From Erysipelotrichales bacterium (GTDB lineage Bacteria > Bacillota_I > Bacilli_A > Erysipelotrichales > Erysipelotrichaceae): a DNA stretch of 64,000 nt. The position numbers and the translations under genes are program-made. The notes below the pieces were generated by a model. It ran no database searches. It had not been told where the DNA came from and saw nothing but the letters and a program-made list of their open reading frames with translations. Shown piece after piece: positions 10,452 to 18,902 of this stretch. The stretch's first letter is position 1. Each line of letters opens with the position of its first letter. The stretch spans positions 372,001 through 436,000 of the forward strand of contig CAJTFG010000001.1 of assembly GCA_910575705.1 (NCBI GenBank), read 5' to 3'.

Positions 10452-10959
10452 ACAAAGCTCCCCCTTCTTTGTTTAATCGTTCATATGTATTCACATACTC
10501 ATAAAACGCCTCTTCCAACGCTTCCGCATTGGCAGAGTCCGCATTTCGTATCAAGATATCCAACTTTTCAATGAGCACTCTCTGCACTTCCAGCATTTCC
10601 TGCACTTGCGGATCCAAACTGTTTTTATGCAGTCGGTATTGCTCCTTCAGCGACGCTACACAAAACTTCATCTCTTTCATCCATGTCTCCTCGCATAGAT
10701 AAAAGGAATCCATCGACTGCAGGAAAATCTGCATATTATCAACCGGTGTCGTCTTTAAATGAAACTGCCGATTGCCTTCCATCAACAAAAACCGCACCCG
10801 CACACCTTCCAGAAACGGATCATTCCATAAAGAAAAATCATCATGCAGCGAATTATCAAAGGCCGCATGCGAATCGTCCTGCGAAGGAAGCAGCATCAAT
10901 ACCAAAACAAGCAACAATACCGCTCCTATCACACGGTATTGCTTATATATCTTCTCCAT
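10429..10959 (-). CDS. Membrane-anchored coiled-coil protein of the Rhs operon
   Basis: Encodes 176 residues with one N-terminal hydrophobic segment (residues 11-26, VIGAVLLLVLVLMLLP) as signal or anchor, then an exported helical domain rich in Gln, Glu and Leu. The gene overlaps its neighbour on each side (17 bp upstream, 23 bp with the Rhs gene), so translation is probably coupled. A role in export, wall attachment or folding of the Rhs protein is inferred from position. No known domain is recognised. Confidence 0.7.
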   Translation of the reverse strand: MEKIYKQYRVIGAVLLLVLVLMLLPSQDDSHAAFDNSLHDDFSLWNDPFLEGVRVRFLLMEGNRQFHLKTTPVDNMQIFLQSMDSFYLCEETWMKEMKFCVASLKEQYRLHKNSLDPQVQEMLEVQRVLIEKLDILIRNADSANAEALEEAFYEYVNTYERLNKEGGALYDGEKKD

Positions 10960-11596
10960 CTTTCATTCCCCCATTTATCAACGCATGCAGCATCTCTTCA
11001 TACCGGATGCGAACGTCTTCCCGATCGAACAGGATTCCCCGATCATATACTGTCCAATCCTTTTGATGATCTTTTAAATACTGAAATATCTCTCGCAAAG
11101 ATGCGATTTGCTGCGGCAGCGGTGTTGTAAATGCTTCTGAGACATCAGAAAAATTCTCATTGACATACGCGATATAGATCTTCTGATATTCCCGGTTGTC
11201 ACTGAGCTGTTTCGCCCGCTTCCGGACGCTGTCTTTCGCTATATAACGAAGCGCTTCTTCCCGCAGTTCATCATACGATGCACCGCATGCGTCTAAATAT
11301 AAAAAAGTATCCGCAAACGAAGGCCCGTCTAACCGCAGATTTTCATATAGAAAATCATGAGCCTCAAACTGTGTATGCAGATACTGAAATTCTTCGTGCA
11401 GCTGTTTCAGATAAGCGCGATCCTCTTTCAGCTGTATTTTTATATGTTCCGTCGCTTTTTCACTGCGGGCGCGCAGAAAAAAACCTTCATCCTTATCATA
11501 AAGATGAAGCATCGATTTTGGTGAATGATCGGCTATGAAAAAAAATCCCCCGCATACCAATATCACCACGATGCAAAAAAGCCCCTTCTTTTTCAT
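10943..11596 (-). CDS. Exported protein, first gene of the Rhs operon
   Basis: The start is placed at MKKKGLFCIVV because GGGGGA lies 7 bp upstream; an ATG nine codons earlier lacks a ribosome site. The protein (217 residues) has an N-terminal hydrophobic segment (about 5-22) and a helical exported body with many Asp, Glu, Gln and Tyr. Its layout resembles the next gene, with which it overlaps by 17 bp. It looks like the first of two accessory proteins made together with the giant Rhs protein. Function unknown. Confidence 0.65.
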   Translation of the reverse strand: MKKKGLFCIVVILVCGGFFFIADHSPKSMLHLYDKDEGFFLRARSEKATEHIKIQLKEDRAYLKQLHEEFQYLHTQFEAHDFLYENLRLDGPSFADTFLYLDACGASYDELREEALRYIAKDSVRKRAKQLSDNREYQKIYIAYVNENFSDVSEAFTTPLPQQIASLREIFQYLKDHQKDWTVYDRGILFDREDVRIRYEEMLHALINGGMKDGEDI

Positions 11597-11968
11597 ATCG
11601 TTTCCCCCAATACACCTTCCCATGATGTATATAGCAATAGTATTTCATATTATACTATGAATCGCAATAGAATACCCTCGAATTGCGGATTAATATAAAA
11701 AAGATAAATAAAGCGTATTTTTTTACATCATCCCTAATTCAAACTGAAATGTAGATTCTTTCCTATTAATAAAAAAGTATCTCAGAAGGAATGATATAAT
11801 CGTTAAACTAGGAAATCACAGCGCTGTATACTTAAAAATTAAATTTCCATGATATAATGATTTCACATAGCTGAGAGATGTATCATGGTTGTAAGTTATA
11901 AAAACAAGTAAAAGTATTGGGAAGATATAGATAGCATTGAATTATCATATAATGGAGGAACTTCGGAA
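11597..11968. other. Intergenic region between divergent units
   Basis: This gap separates the Rhs operon (minus) from the gene at 11969 (plus). On the minus strand a TATAAT (complement of 11649-11654) could serve as the -10 box of the Rhs operon, but no good -35 is visible. The plus side is AT-rich. I see no convincing gene. Confidence 0.35.
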
Positions 11969-12559
11969 ATGAAAGATGATAAATATATAATATTATTAAT
12001 TGCAGGAATCATAATCCTGTTTGGATGGGTGACATATAAAGAAAACGTGAATAGAGAAGATACAAGAACCCATATAGAAGAGGAAGTAGTTTTAAATGAT
12101 ATACCGATTAAAGTTTCAATAGCATATGAGAATGAAGAATTAATAATAAAACCTTCCCCGGAAGATAAGTATCAATGTTTAATAACTTATACTGCCAAGA
12201 TGGATAAAAAGGCATTTGATACAGAGTTAACTTTAGTGAGTGATAAGAATCCTATAGAGCTAACGAACATCTATATAGATGAAGATTATCAGGATGATAA
12301 AATAATTATATATGACATTCAAATAGAATATTATTTAAATGGTGATGTAATGGATGGAAGAAATATATTAAATATTGAAAGTTATGTATATTTGAAAAAA
12401 GAAAACAAATATATTAATTTTAAAATGTGGTATGATGATTTAATCAATATATTACAGAGGGAAGGATATACAGAATACGATGAGGAGAAAATACAAGAGA
12501 TAACGGATGAAAATTATGAGAGATGGTATAATCAAGATATGGGGAGGAAGAACAGATAA
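11969..12559 (+). CDS. Single-pass membrane protein of unknown function
   Basis: Encodes 196 residues: a short N-tail, one transmembrane helix (about 6-22, YIILLIAGIIILFGWV), then an acidic soluble domain with many Asp, Glu, Ile and Tyr. GGAGG lies upstream of the ATG. It sits between the Rhs operon and the first plus-strand orphan toxin module, the place where orphan immunity genes are found. Some Rhs immunity proteins are membrane-anchored, so that role is possible but unproven. Confidence 0.6.
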   Translation: MKDDKYIILLIAGIIILFGWVTYKENVNREDTRTHIEEEVVLNDIPIKVSIAYENEELIIKPSPEDKYQCLITYTAKMDKKAFDTELTLVSDKNPIELTNIYIDEDYQDDKIIIYDIQIEYYLNGDVMDGRNILNIESYVYLKKENKYINFKMWYDDLINILQREGYTEYDEEKIQEITDENYERWYNQDMGRKNR

Positions 12560-12672
12560 ACTTTAAAGTATAGTAAATAATAAACAGTGTTAGTAAGATT
12601 TAATAACTAATACTGTTTTTTCTAAAAATGAAAGCAGTTTTCATAATCCCTACTATATATAGGCAATAACCT

Positions 12673-12821
12673 ATAATAGTGCTAAAATAGAAATATCCTC
12701 TTATTCATCTCTATGGATCTGGTATCTCCAAGACTGAACCGAATATAGAACTACAGCACCCTATATGGATAGTTCCTAGCTGAGAACCATAAACAAACGA
12801 GCTTTATCTTTAATGAAAAAA
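12673..12821 (+). repeat. Rhs orphan-junction element, copy 2
   Basis: Same element as at 704-856, here on the plus strand. It begins at ATAATAGTGCTAAAATA and ends in an A-run. The next bases resume Rhs coding sequence at AYVKEHQEESF, a different point of the gene from the other two copies. Confidence 0.75.
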
Positions 12822-12990
12822 AGCCTATGCCTATGTAAAAGAACATCAGGAAGAAAGCTTCCAAGTATTCAAAGAAAAGCTGGATCAAGCAGATGATTAC
12901 CTGTGTACCTTTGATGAAGAATACTTCCATACAGACTGGTACCAAAGCAGCAGTGAACAGATCATCGATAAGACGAAGGAATACCATGAA

Positions 12991-14337
12991 GTGCTGTGGC
13001 AAAGCGGAGAAGGCAATCAGATCTACGGAAATGAGAGATTGTACAGCGAAGGAGCCGATAGTGAAACGATCTATCTGTACGGACTTCATAACAGTGTATA
13101 TGGCTATCTGACAACGAAAGACGGGAAGGAAACAATCCGTAAGCAGAGATATGATGATTTTGGATATGCCAAGGGAATGGGAAGCGGATATGGATATAAC
13201 GGAGAATTCCGAGATGAGAGTGAACTGATCTATTTACGAGCGAGATATTATCATCCGAAGATCGGAAGGTTTATCCAGATCGACAGCTTCAAGGGAGACA
13301 ATGACAGTATCGAAAGCCAGAATCGATATATCTATACACAGAATAATCCGTATAAGTATACCGATCCGAGTGGGAATGAATTATTGGAGGATTTTGATTT
13401 CCGAGATAAGTACAAACCGAAGGGTATAAATCAGTTTATCGCAAATACCGCCAAAAACCTTTCCAATTTGTATTTTGATCCGAAGACGCAAACGCTTGTT
13501 TCAAGAACACAAACACAAAGAATGATTTATGCAGGGAATCAATTTTATCAAAGTGGAGTAACGGAGACATGTATAAGAGCGGGGATAGAGCCGGTAACTT
13601 TGAACTTACCAGTACCATGCCCACAGCCGGATTGGACAGAAGATTTCTTAGATGGATTACAAACGATATTGGACTGGGGAGGAATCATACCGGGTATTGG
13701 AGATGTACTAGATCTATTGAATGCCGTTATCTATTATGCAAGAGGAATGATGATAGATGCGGTAATCTCGGTAGGATGTGTAATATTCTCAGTTGTAGCG
13801 GATACATTATTAAAACCATTGAGATGGGCAGCGAAATCCGTAGATGATTTGGCAGCGAAGATCGTAAAGAAGATACCGGATTTTGCCAGATCAATAAACA
13901 GAGGAATTATAAAGCTGTCAGATAAGATCGTAAGTCAGAAATGGATACCGAAGTGGATAAGAGAAAAGGTATCCTCCATTGCAAAGGCATTCACAAACTT
14001 TATAGATTCGGTATTTAATAAAGCGGCTAAGGAAAATGCAGATGAAGTAATTACTGAGGGTGTTGGAAAAAAGCCAGGACCAGGAAGTGCTGTAGGAGAA
14101 GATTTAAATCATATATTTGGTAAGCCAGAGCATAATTTGGATGGTTTTCTAAATTCTTATGGAGGAAACCAAAATGATGCATTTAATGCTGTACAAAATG
14201 CTGCACAAAATAATATTAATCCAAGTACTTATGTTACAGGAAGTGATTATATCTTGAGCGTTAACGGGTATTCTATTACGGTACGTGGAGCATTTGTAAA
14301 TGGTGTCTTTAGAGTTGGAACTTTCTTTATACCTTGA
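12991..14337 (+). CDS. Orphan Rhs core plus C-terminal toxin module, 5'-truncated
   Basis: In-frame Rhs homology begins at about 12823 directly after the junction element, with a stop codon just before it. No natural start is visible; the first usable codon is a GTG at 12991. Up to YKYTDPSG it is nearly identical to the full-length Rhs core (RYDDFGYAKGMGSGYG, RARYYHPKIGRFIQ). Then comes a different tail: a hydrophobic pretoxin stretch (PGIGDVLDLLNAVIYYARG, which may help membrane passage) and a C-terminal domain of about 80 residues containing NHIFGKPEHNLDGF and ITVRGAFVNGVFRVGTFFIP. That last domain is probably the toxin; I cannot name its activity with confidence. The cognate immunity gene is the next one downstream. 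Probably silent unless recombined onto the full-length gene. Confidence 0.75.
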   Translation: MLWQSGEGNQIYGNERLYSEGADSETIYLYGLHNSVYGYLTTKDGKETIRKQRYDDFGYAKGMGSGYGYNGEFRDESELIYLRARYYHPKIGRFIQIDSFKGDNDSIESQNRYIYTQNNPYKYTDPSGNELLEDFDFRDKYKPKGINQFIANTAKNLSNLYFDPKTQTLVSRTQTQRMIYAGNQFYQSGVTETCIRAGIEPVTLNLPVPCPQPDWTEDFLDGLQTILDWGGIIPGIGDVLDLLNAVIYYARGMMIDAVISVGCVIFSVVADTLLKPLRWAAKSVDDLAAKIVKKIPDFARSINRGIIKLSDKIVSQKWIPKWIREKVSSIAKAFTNFIDSVFNKAAKENADEVITEGVGKKPGPGSAVGEDLNHIFGKPEHNLDGFLNSYGGNQNDAFNAVQNAAQNNINPSTYVTGSDYILSVNGYSITVRGAFVNGVFRVGTFFIP

Positions 14338-14358
14338 TTAACGAAAGGAAGAAAAAAT

Positions 14359-14751
14359 ATGTATGTTAAGTTAATAGATAGAGTAATGGAATTATTACTT
14401 GATGGAAGATCTGAGGTTTTAGAAACCTTAAAGCATCAATATGAGAATAGCAAAATAGTGGAAGTTGAAGAAACAGGAAAAGGTATTTTTGTGAGATTTG
14501 AAATAACTAGAGATTCACGCCCTGTCAATAGTAAAAATAAAAAAGATTTTAACTTTGGTGATGTAAACGGTATTGTTGATGGAATAGTAGGTGCAATAGG
14601 TTTTATCCTTTATGTTAGAAATGGATATATTTCTACATTAGAAGGATATGCTAATGTACCAGGGAGTTGGTCAAATGTTAATGAGGATACTCAACTTATA
14701 TATATGTCAGAGAAAAGGAATTTAGAAGTGTTAGAAAAGATGGAACAATAA
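14359..14751 (+). CDS. Candidate immunity protein of orphan Rhs module 2
   Basis: Encodes 130 residues with GAAAGGAAG before the ATG, 21 bp downstream of the orphan toxin. It has no signal peptide. The sequence (LDGRSEVLETLKHQYENSKIV, then FVRFEI, NFGDVNGIVDG, ILYVRNGYISTLEGY) looks like a compact alpha/beta cytoplasmic protein. Pairing with the upstream toxin is inferred from position. It is AT-richer than housekeeping genes here, which is common for toxin-immunity cassettes. Confidence 0.65.
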   Translation: MYVKLIDRVMELLLDGRSEVLETLKHQYENSKIVEVEETGKGIFVRFEITRDSRPVNSKNKKDFNFGDVNGIVDGIVGAIGFILYVRNGYISTLEGYANVPGSWSNVNEDTQLIYMSEKRNLEVLEKMEQ

Positions 14752-14945
14752 TTTGAGTATAGATAAAATTGTTTTAGAATAAATGAGTGCAGAAAAGAAA
14801 ATTAATATATCTAATAAATATAATAGATTCAAATTAATAAATGAGTATATGTTTGAAATAAATTAGATACATTCCATTAAAATAAAGAGATTACATATAT
14901 TAATATATTGAGAACAAGAAAAATTTGAATCAGCTTAATTGCGGT

Positions 14946-14982
14946 AAAAACCCAAATGAACTAATAAGCATTTGGGTTTTTT
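14946..14982 (+). terminator. Rho-independent terminator after immunity gene
   Basis: The stem AACCCAAATG pairs with CATTTGGGTT across a 10-base loop and is followed by a T-run. It lies about 195 bp after the immunity gene and just before junction element copy 3. Confidence 0.75.
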
Positions 14983-14986
14983 GTTG

Positions 14987-15131
14987 CATAGTGCTAAAAT
15001 ATAGGTATCTTCTTATCCATCTCTGTAGATCTAATATCCCAAAGCTGTATCAAATATAGAACGACAGCCCCTATATGGATAGTTCCTAACTGAGAATCAT
15101 AAACATATAGGCTTTATCTTTCGTCAAAAAA
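14987..15131 (+). repeat. Rhs orphan-junction element, copy 3
   Basis: Third copy of the ~150-bp element (CATAGTGCTAAAATA to TCGTCAAAAAA). It is joined to Rhs coding sequence at TCAGWTIAGIS, a third distinct break point in the gene. Confidence 0.75.
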
Positions 15132-15224
15132 GTAACATGTGCCGGATGGACAATAGCAGGGATATCAGTATCTACAATAGCAACATCTACAGCACCAGTA
15201 GCTATTGTCTCAGGAACTATAGGA

Positions 15225-15707
15225 ATGGGTGGATCCATAACTCAAATAGCATCCGGAACGATGGGGTATAGATTAGATGGAACAAAGCTGACAGAAGAAG
15301 AGGCGAAGGAACGGATATTAAATGGTCAGTTTAATGCTAGTATATCGTCTACGGGAGTATCTTTTGGAGCTTTAGCTGGAGCGATTACGTATGTAAGCGG
15401 GGAGTTGTCTTCTCAGGGGAATAGTGAAGCTAGAAATTTTGTTAAAATTGAAAATAGAGGTTCGACGGGAAGGACAGTTGCAAAAGATTTATATGAGCAA
15501 ATAGCAATGAAAAGTGCTAAAACAAACCCGTTTGATCCAGGGGAAGGAAATACAATTAGACGTATTGTAGCATCTTTAGATGATGAACGTTGGTTAAAGT
15601 GGGAGAAATGGGAAATTATTTTTAGAACAAATGAAGGAAGAAAAATAAATATTCATTTTAATTATGATCCAATAAATAAATTATTTGATGATTTTAAATT
15701 TAAATAA
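15225..15707 (+). CDS. Orphan Rhs toxin module 3, 5'-truncated
   Basis: Homology with the full-length Rhs tail starts at about 15134 (TCAGWTIAGISVSTIATSTA) right after the junction element. The first in-frame ATG is at 15225. The protein follows the full-length tail through GGSITQIASGTMGYRLDGTK and the STGVSFG linker. It ends in a diverged version of the same toxin (GSTGRTV, then IHFNYDPINKLFDDFKFK). It is thus an allelic variant of the toxin now on the full-length gene, with its own related immunity gene next door. Expression would need recombination or a cryptic start. Confidence 0.7.
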   Translation: MGGSITQIASGTMGYRLDGTKLTEEEAKERILNGQFNASISSTGVSFGALAGAITYVSGELSSQGNSEARNFVKIENRGSTGRTVAKDLYEQIAMKSAKTNPFDPGEGNTIRRIVASLDDERWLKWEKWEIIFRTNEGRKINIHFNYDPINKLFDDFKFK

Positions 15708-15730
15708 ATAACGAAAATAGGAGATATATT

Positions 15731-16111
15731 ATGTTGATAAAGTGTAAAGAGTCCTTTAGGCATCAAATAACTAAAGGAGATATTTATTTAGTAATAGAAA
15801 TGATAATTAGGTTATCCGATAATTCTATATTCTATAGAGTTATTGATAATGAAGGTTATCCAGCGATTTATGAATTTGAAAAATTTGAGATAGTTTCTAA
15901 TGAATATAAGAATAGTGCTGTTTTATTGAATGATACAAAATTTATATTGTCACATAAAGATATATTAAATTCGTCTTTAAATGAAAAAAATATAGAAGGA
16001 TTTTGGGGGTGCTTTATAGAAGATGATGTTGAAGCTATAAAGGTTGTAAATAATATTGTAAAAGAGCTATCTTTACAAGAGAATATAGAAGCACCCCAAA
16101 TAATTATTTAA
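15731..16111 (+). CDS. Candidate immunity protein of orphan Rhs module 3
   Basis: Encodes 126 residues, 23 bp after the toxin module, with a TAGGAGA ribosome site. It is related to the immunity candidate at 1386-1775 (shared K-E-S/C, YLVIE, RVIDNEGYPAIYEFEKF pattern). This matches the relatedness of the two toxin tails, so toxin and immunity have diverged together. It has no export signal, consistent with cytoplasmic action. Confidence 0.7.
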   Translation: MLIKCKESFRHQITKGDIYLVIEMIIRLSDNSIFYRVIDNEGYPAIYEFEKFEIVSNEYKNSAVLLNDTKFILSHKDILNSSLNEKNIEGFWGCFIEDDVEAIKVVNNIVKELSLQENIEAPQIII

Positions 16112-16818
16112 AACTTATATGATACACAAGATACATGCTTTTACTTTTTAACCACTCTCAGAGTACGAAGTGTAAACATGCGAAGTAGTTTAGATTATTA
16201 ATGATAATCTTATCTTACTAGGGTGTATAAGCAGTACATTCTACTCATGTAGAACTAAGAGGTGGTAACTTACTCTATATAAGATTTTATGATTAATTTA
16301 TGACTTTAACTATCAATAAAAAGTAACTTTATATAAAACCTAGTTGAGTATATTCAATTAAGGTTTTATCATTTAAAGTATATTTAGGCTTTTAAAGTAG
16401 TGTGCAAAAATTTGTGTAAACCTTCAAAAGTAGTAAGATAAACATATGAAATTGGAGGTTTTTCTAATGAACAAAAGAAAAGAATTAATAAAAGAACTAA
16501 TGAAAGAATTTGAGTTAAAAGATACCAATAATATTTCAAACATGTTTCGAGAGTGTTTCATTTTTTGTGTAAACGGTAAATGTTAGGAAGAAGCGGAAGT
16601 AGTAGCCGCTTTTTCATTATAATTAAAGAGTGCTTTATTTCATACCTCTGAATTTCACACATTCAATAAATTAAAAATTTATATAAAATAAAAAGGACTA
16701 ACTTCCGTTTAATACAGAAATCAATCCCTATTTGCAATAATTTTAAAGCTTTCTTCTTTTGCAAAACATCACAATCCACAATTTTTCTTATTTGTCCGTA
16801 ACATTCCAATACCGTTTA
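16112..16818. other. Gene-poor stretch containing an IS relic
   Basis: The AT-rich sequence to about 16400 shows no convincing gene. An IS256-like deletion relic follows (16401-16576). The rest, up to the end of the GntR gene, shows nothing I can name. Confidence 0.4.
16401..16576 (+). mobile_element. Internally deleted IS256-like element (MITE-like relic)
   Basis: The left end carries TTTGTGTAAACC and the right end TTTTTTGTGTAAACGG. Between them lies a good ribosome site (TTGGAGG) and a 39-codon frame at 16467-16586 starting MNKRKELIKELMKEFELKD. It resembles the N-terminus of IS256-family transposases and runs straight into the right end. The transposase body is missing, so any movement would need a transposase supplied in trans. 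It is not a copy of the intact element at 57.5 kb, whose N-terminus differs. Confidence 0.5.
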
Positions 16819-17583
16819 TTATTGCCGGACAAGACGGATCGTAAACTTACTGCGATCCCCCCGATAATTGGCAACGGAATATTCAATCGGCGTATCTTCT
16901 TCATCATAGGCCAGTGTCGTGATCGTATAGATCGCCTGTCCTTCTGCAATATCCAGCATATCTGCCAATGGCAGCGTTGCATTGCTGGCTTCGATCGTAC
17001 GATCTACATAAGAAATATACACATGATAATCACGCTTCATCAGATCATACAACGATACATCGTTATCCGCAAAATCCTTTTTTTCAATATGTAAAAACCG
17101 ATCATATGGAATATACGTATGCACGTATACCATCGGTTCTTCATCCGCAAAGCGCAAACGCACCAAATGGAAAACGGACGCACCTTCCGGCAGCTGCAGA
17201 CATTCTCGTATATCAGCTTCCGCAAGAATCACTTCACTCGTGACAACTTCCGTACGCGGTGTCAGCTGCAATGCGCGCATCTCATCATTGTAGCTTTCCA
17301 GTTTCTTGAAAAAGTATCCTTCTACTTTCGGTTTGCATACAAAGGTTCCCTTTGCCTTCTTACGGGTAATATACCCCTCATTGATAAGCTCCTGAAATGC
17401 CTGCCGTATCGTCGGACGGGAAATATCCAGCTCATTGCAGAACTCCAATTCCGTCGGTAACCGATCTCCGACCTTATAAACACCGGACTTGATCGCTTTT
17501 ATGATCTCTTTGCGTATTTGAAAATACATCGGCACCGGTGACTGCTTATCTATTTTAAATATCTGTTTTAAATTATTGCTCAT
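16819..17583 (-). CDS. GntR/HutC-family transcriptional regulator
   Basis: Encodes 254 residues. An N-terminal winged helix-turn-helix (about 12-75, SPVPMYFQIRKEI, then RPTIRQAFQELINEGYITRKKAKGTFV) is followed by a UTRA ligand-binding domain (about 95-250, VVTSEVI, VHTYIPYDRF, PIEYSVANYRGDR). The start is set at MSNNLKQ because GAGGG lies 6 bp before it; an ATG two codons earlier would sit directly on the ribosome site. HutC-type regulators usually sense sugar phosphates, amino sugars or similar effectors and repress neighbouring catabolic genes. No obvious target adjoins it here, so the effector is unknown. Confidence 0.9.
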   Translation of the reverse strand: MSNNLKQIFKIDKQSPVPMYFQIRKEIIKAIKSGVYKVGDRLPTELEFCNELDISRPTIRQAFQELINEGYITRKKAKGTFVCKPKVEGYFFKKLESYNDEMRALQLTPRTEVVTSEVILAEADIRECLQLPEGASVFHLVRLRFADEEPMVYVHTYIPYDRFLHIEKKDFADNDVSLYDLMKRDYHVYISYVDRTIEASNATLPLADMLDIAEGQAIYTITTLAYDEEDTPIEYSVANYRGDRSKFTIRLVRQ

Positions 17584-17807
17584 AAACATCCCTCATGGCT
17601 ACTATTATATAAGATAAACTATGTTTTTACAATGTTATGACATTGTTACGTAATAAAATTTTACTGATTTATGATTCATGTACAGATCCAGATAAGGAAA
17701 AAATTATTCCTCATAAATGACGGTACCCATAAACGGTGCCACCTGTCCGAAACAACAATCCCCTCGATGCTTAGTTTCTCTGCAATAATATGTCGGTACA
17801 TTTCTTA

Positions 17808-17840
17808 CAAAAAAAGACAGCTCGATTTGAACTGTCTTTT
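17808..17840 (-). terminator. Terminator of the ParE/Phd operon
   Basis: AAAAGACAG pairs with CTGTCTTTT across an 11-base loop. Read on the minus strand it ends in a T-run, so it closes the toxin-antitoxin operon. Confidence 0.7.
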
Positions 17841-17860
17841 CCGTTTATCTTTAATCGGTT

Positions 17861-18163
17861 TTAGAAACTGCTTGTCATATACCGTATTGTAACGATATGC
17901 ACCTCTTTATTTTTCTTCAACACACGATAGATAATACAATAATTTTTAACGAATAACTGGCGGTAATTTCCGCTTACATAAGCACCGATATGACGGACTG
18001 CACCGCGTTCCGGTAACTGCTCCAGACTGAAAATCGCTTTTTCCAGTTCATCAACTATGTTCAAGGCTGTGCTGGGCTCTAAAAGGGTTTTGGCAATATA
18101 AGTATAAATATCGCTCAAATCTCGGTAAGCACGTGCATAGAGTTTTACAACATATTTATCCAA
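17861..18163 (-). CDS. RelE/ParE-family toxin
   Basis: The start is set at a TTG (complement of 18161-18163) that overlaps the end of the antitoxin gene by 8 bp, giving a 100-residue protein. Residues 1-100 fit the RelE/ParE fold: VVKLYARAYRDLSDIYTYIAK, a central helix pair, then SGNYRQLFVKNYCIIYRVLK and VHIVTIRYMTS. Family members poison DNA gyrase (ParE) or cut mRNA on ribosomes (RelE). The layout LSDIYTYIA favours ParE, but this is not decisive. Overlap with the antitoxin implies coupled translation. Confidence 0.85.
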   Translation of the reverse strand: MDKYVVKLYARAYRDLSDIYTYIAKTLLEPSTALNIVDELEKAIFSLEQLPERGAVRHIGAYVSGNYRQLFVKNYCIIYRVLKKNKEVHIVTIRYMTSSF

Positions 18164-18419
18164 AATGTTTTCTCCGTAAAGAGGAAAGAACTTCCTTTGC
18201 ATCCAATAAAGTACCATCCGCGGCGTATTCCCGTTCAGCTTCACTGATTGCCGCGTCTGTTCTTACTGTTTCTATCATTTCCTCATATGTTTCAATGCTC
18301 ATAACCACTAAATCGCCATAGCCATTCTTTGTGATAAAAAGCGGTTCACGCTTTGCATGACAAAGCTCGGAAATTTCAGTGGTATTTCTAAGATCTGTAA
18401 TCGGTCTGATTTGTGGCAT
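18156..18419 (-). CDS. Phd/YefM-family antitoxin
   Basis: Encodes 87 residues: an N-terminal DNA-binding Phd/YefM fold (about 1-55, IRPITDLRNTTEISELCHAKREPLFITKNGYGDLVVMS) and a helical C-terminal toxin-binding tail. It is first in the two-gene operon, with an AAAGGAGG ribosome site. A perfect inverted repeat overlaps its promoter, so autorepression by the antitoxin or the toxin-antitoxin complex is likely. Confidence 0.88.
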   Translation of the reverse strand: MPQIRPITDLRNTTEISELCHAKREPLFITKNGYGDLVVMSIETYEEMIETVRTDAAISEAEREYAADGTLLDAKEVLSSLRRKHFG

Positions 18420-18436
18420 GCTACGCGCCTCCTTTC

Positions 18437-18467
18437 TTGTATATTATTATAGCAGAATAATATACAA
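18437..18467 (-). promoter_or_regulatory. Promoter and operator of the Phd/ParE operon
   Basis: On the minus strand TTGTGT, 17 bases, TATAAT forms a sigma-A-type promoter. A perfect 12-bp inverted repeat (TTGTATATTATT and its complement, 7 bases apart) covers the -10 region, which is ideal for autoregulation. Confidence 0.75.
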
Positions 18468-18731
18468 AACACAAAACGACTATACAAACACTGCCGCAAA
18501 CTTTTTTCTATGCAACTGCCTTTCCTCCCTATCTGACTTCATACATATATCACAGTGAAACAAACAAAAAGCAAGAGATCGTTCATGCATAAAGTAACAC
18601 CATGAAAAAAACTCCTGCTTTTGTATTCTCCGACCTTTTTCTCCCTACATCAAAGCCATTCGCTAAAAAAATCAAAAAATTTTAGGAATCGTTAAAAAAG
18701 ATGTGTAAGAGATTATTGAGGAGGAACAAAG

Positions 18732-18788
18732 ATGAGCTCTGAAATATGCGCTCGGATTAAAAAGGACGGCATGTGGAATATCTTGTAA
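18732..18788 (+). CDS. Possible 18-residue leader peptide
   Basis: An ATG preceded by GAGGAGGAAC opens an 18-codon frame (MSSEICARIKKDGMWNIL). Downstream come a stem (18809-18836) and a strong terminator (18903-18932), then the AIM24-family gene. The ribosome site is unusually good for a chance frame. A leader or small protein is possible; no function is recognised. Confidence 0.35.
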   Translation: MSSEICARIKKDGMWNIL

Positions 18789-18808
18789 TTCTTTACTTGA
18801 TTCTCCTT

Positions 18809-18836
18809 CTTACCGCTGTATTGTTAAAGCGGTAAG
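18809..18836 (+). other. Stem-loop without T-run upstream of the AIM24 gene
   Basis: CTTACCGCT pairs with AGCGGTAAG across a 10-base loop. No T-run follows, so this is not a standard terminator. It could be an RNA leader structure. Confidence 0.4.
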
Positions 18837-18902
18837 ATAAGAATTTATGAAAGCCCGACATTTACGATCCCAGCCTTCTTTCAGGTCAGAGCCTCCCAAT
18901 TT

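Noticed and set aside
15134-15707. Orphan 3 as a normal stand-alone gene
   Set aside because: Homology starts mid-domain at the junction element and no ribosome site supports a start; it reads as a truncated module.
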